A stretch of 64,000 bases of DNA from Miscanthus floridulus (lineage: Eukaryota; Streptophyta; Magnoliopsida; Poales; Poaceae). The notes under the pieces are model-generated. The model saw nothing but the letters and a program-made list of their open reading frames with translations. It did no database searches and was not told the origin of the DNA. Shown piece by piece: positions 62,082 through 64,000 of the stretch; the stretch's first letter is position 1, and every line of letters starts with the position of its first letter. The position numbers were made by a program, and so were the translations under genes. The stretch spans positions 21,290,580 to 21,354,579 of the forward strand of contig NC_089589.1 of NCBI RefSeq assembly GCF_019320115.1, given 5' to 3'.

Positions 62082-62474
62082 TGCTTATTGGTATTTATTA
62101 ACTTGTCACTTGTTTTAGTAGCCACCTATTAATTACCTACATCTCCTAACATTACTTTACTAGGTTGTCATCCCTAGTGATGGTGCCAGAGATGCTTGTT
62201 GGTACCGCCTAGCGTCACTACTAGAATGATACTAAGTAGTTCTTTATCATTTTATGTGAGTAGAAAGAATATAAAGATATATGAATGAAAAGGAATCTGC
62301 AAGCGCACAGATAATTATACCATTGTAGCACTTCACCTGAGAGTATTCTAGGTATCATTATTTATATTTTTACCACAGGGAAGGTCTAGCATGGACAAGT
62401 ATTGATAACTTATACTATTGATGGAGAAGTAAACCATAACCAATATTCTACTCATAACAGGGGTAAGTCATAGG

Positions 62475-62516
<42 letters not shown>

Positions 62517-63020
62517 AAGTATTGCTCATCAATAATGATAAATCACTTAGAGTACTCCTTTCTATGGCATTAGCATGGTCAGGTAGAATATTAGAGAAAT
62601 AATTCCTTGGTCATTCTTAATTACAAGTCAAAGCATATATTGATTAGTGCAATTACACCTAGTAATCATGGCTAAGATCATCTTTATATCTACACATAAG
62701 GGATATTACCAAGGAAGATTAAGAACAGAGCTTGTCTTCCTTCGTAACTAGATCCTACTTGTTTACCTATATTCAGGGAGTGGACTACAAAGGACTCAAC
62801 GGGAGTGTCACATCCGCGATCTACCACATGGCCAGAATATAGGGTGTATCCACAGTTAAACAACGTATAAGCACCATGTTACACAATGTTGACCACTCAC
62901 CCCATGTACTTTGGAGCAAGCGCTTTGCGAACTTATGCATAAATATAATGATAAACTAGCTATACTAAGTATATAATCAAAGTAGACGATGAACATTATA
63001 ACAAAGAACATGAATAAGAT
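62082..63020 (-). repeat. TR-GAG-like element 5' LTR, interrupted
   Basis: It aligns with 55311-56240 base for base apart from scattered changes and the longer AT run. Alignment stops at GAATAAGAT, where a new LTR start TGTTGACGG appears. Confidence 0.85.
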
Positions 63021-64000
63021 TGTTGACGGTAGTTATCATACATATTTAACCGTCAATTAAACATGTAGACTTAGGGGTTTAAATTGACAAATTCCATGAG
63101 TTTTGGTGAATCTATGTTTCAAACAGGATTTAATTAGAAAACCGCCAAGGAGGACCTAATCGTCAAAGGAAAACATAGAATCCCATCGCGGTACCTATGT
63201 GGGAAGACTCTAGAAGGATCTAGGAGCCACGTCACTGAAGCAGAGGACCAGAGGATGACATGTGGGGCCACCCAGCCGCACTGTCAGGCCGCTCGGCCAC
63301 CTGTGGGCCCACCTATCAGCCTTGTCGCTATGTCGGTTTTCCACCGCCTCCTAGGATGCATCTCCGCCGTTGCTTAAGTTGGTTTGATCCAAGGGCTCAC
63401 GTTGGACCCTCAGGGCTATATAATCCAGCCCCTGCCTCTTCCCCCAGGTATAATGCTCATTTGATCCTGAGAGCTGAGAAGCTAGGAACCCTAATTCATA
63501 TGTCCACAGGATCAGAGCTAGCAATCAAGAGAAGATTAGTCCTCCATAGGATCAGTCTTGTTCTAGAAATAGATAGATAGAGTGTGAAGGAAGAGTTTTA
63601 GAGGAGTCCCGTCCTGTCGGTGCTCTCTCTACGGCTTGTACCTGGTGGAATCAAGTTTTTCTTGAGCTTGCTTCTGAGATTTCTCTGGTAATCGACTTCT
63701 AATTCAAGTAAGCATCTTGTTCATATTGTTCTTCAGGTCTGCGACTCTCTTTTGAGTACTTTAATCCTTGTAGCTCCTGGGTTAAAATAGTATTCGTAGT
63801 GTAAGCGTGGTGCTTAGATTCGGTTACTCGTAGATGTACCCTATTTTCTGGATCGGTAGTAGCTCGCGAGGGTGACTTTTATAGCCTTGTTGAATCCTCC
63901 GTAGTCCACCTCCCGTTAATAGGACTAGCAGGACAGTATTGCTATAGGAAACATACTCTGTCTGTGTTTTCTCTAGTATTATCCCCAGAATTGAACAATA
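63021..64000 (+). repeat. Start of another Gypsy LTR, running off the window
   Basis: It begins TGTTGACGGTAGTTATC in plus orientation, inserted in the previous LTR after AAGAT. It has a CTATATAATCC TATA motif near 63417 and the same layout as the neighbouring LTR family (AGCGTGGTGCTTA, GTAGTCCACCTCCCG). The element continues beyond 64000. Confidence 0.75.

Larger units (their letters stand above)
55311..63020 (-). mobile_element. Gag-protease-only Gypsy element (TR-GAG-like)
   Basis: The left LTR is 55311-56915. The right LTR starts at 62082 and is interrupted at 63020 by another LTR. In minus-strand sense a PBS TGGCGCCGTTGCCGAGG (aspartate-tRNA type) lies just inside the right LTR, and a polypurine tract AAGCTTGGGGGAGC just before the left one. 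Only a gag-protease ORF lies between; there is no RT, RNase H or integrase. Directly outside the left LTR a PBS-like GGCAACGACGCCAG (about 55295-55308) is present again, so the LTR may once have belonged to a tandem pair. Confidence 0.82.

Overview
This is nuclear DNA from a grass, most likely a panicoid/Andropogoneae-type genome. That placement is an inference from the transposon types (CACTA elements with TTTAGTCCCGGTTGG-type subterminal repeats, an LTR rich in GACCGGACGC-type motifs, grass MITEs) and from a WAK receptor kinase with grass features. There is a 100-N assembly gap at 21138-21237. I see no rRNA, tRNA or CRISPR. By eye, well over three quarters of the window is transposable element, much of it nested.

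Host genes. (1) A complete wall-associated receptor kinase gene, three exons, 2401-9341 (+), with repeats in its 3.8-kb second intron. (2) Two related minus-strand copies of a citrate-binding-protein-like (alginate-lyase-2 fold) gene. One is a truncated copy next to the assembly gap (21061-21471). The other is a fuller, three-exon but damaged copy (44357-48400) whose first intron is almost entirely a transposon. Their shared 3' flanks show a local duplication later split by retrotransposon insertions. (3) An unrecognised gene fragment at 20035-20404.

Mobile DNA, left to right: a hAT element (880-1823); a Stowaway and a CACTA-type fragment inside WAK intron 2; a 10.4-kb CACTA element (9608-20031) with a 3-bp ACG target duplication; a Copia element (about 21504-38609) with a 12.2-kb Gypsy element (21958-34144) inserted just after its primer-binding site, flanked by CTAGT; a hAT element (40683-41652); a solo-LTR-like block (41992-43982); a TIR element inside the citrate-binding gene with a hAT MITE inside it; a Copia remnant with a hAT element inside it (52281-54330); and a gag-protease-only Gypsy element (55311 to beyond 63020) whose right LTR is broken by another related LTR (63021 to the window end).

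The CACTA element is the most unusual unit. It holds an intact small zf-GRF gene, a truncated TNP2 transposase, a second promoter-like block of subterminal repeats in its middle, a decayed Transposase_24/Ulp1-protease gene, a 219-bp long hairpin with about 91-bp arms flanked by 44-bp direct repeats, and a second hairpin in the leader of the Ulp1 gene. The Gypsy element at 21958-34144 has Tat-lineage hallmarks: an antisense extra ORF and a 60-bp tandem array in its 3' region. The Gypsy element at 55311 carries two consecutive aspartic-protease modules and no reverse transcriptase. None of the element genes except the zf-GRF gene reads through intact.
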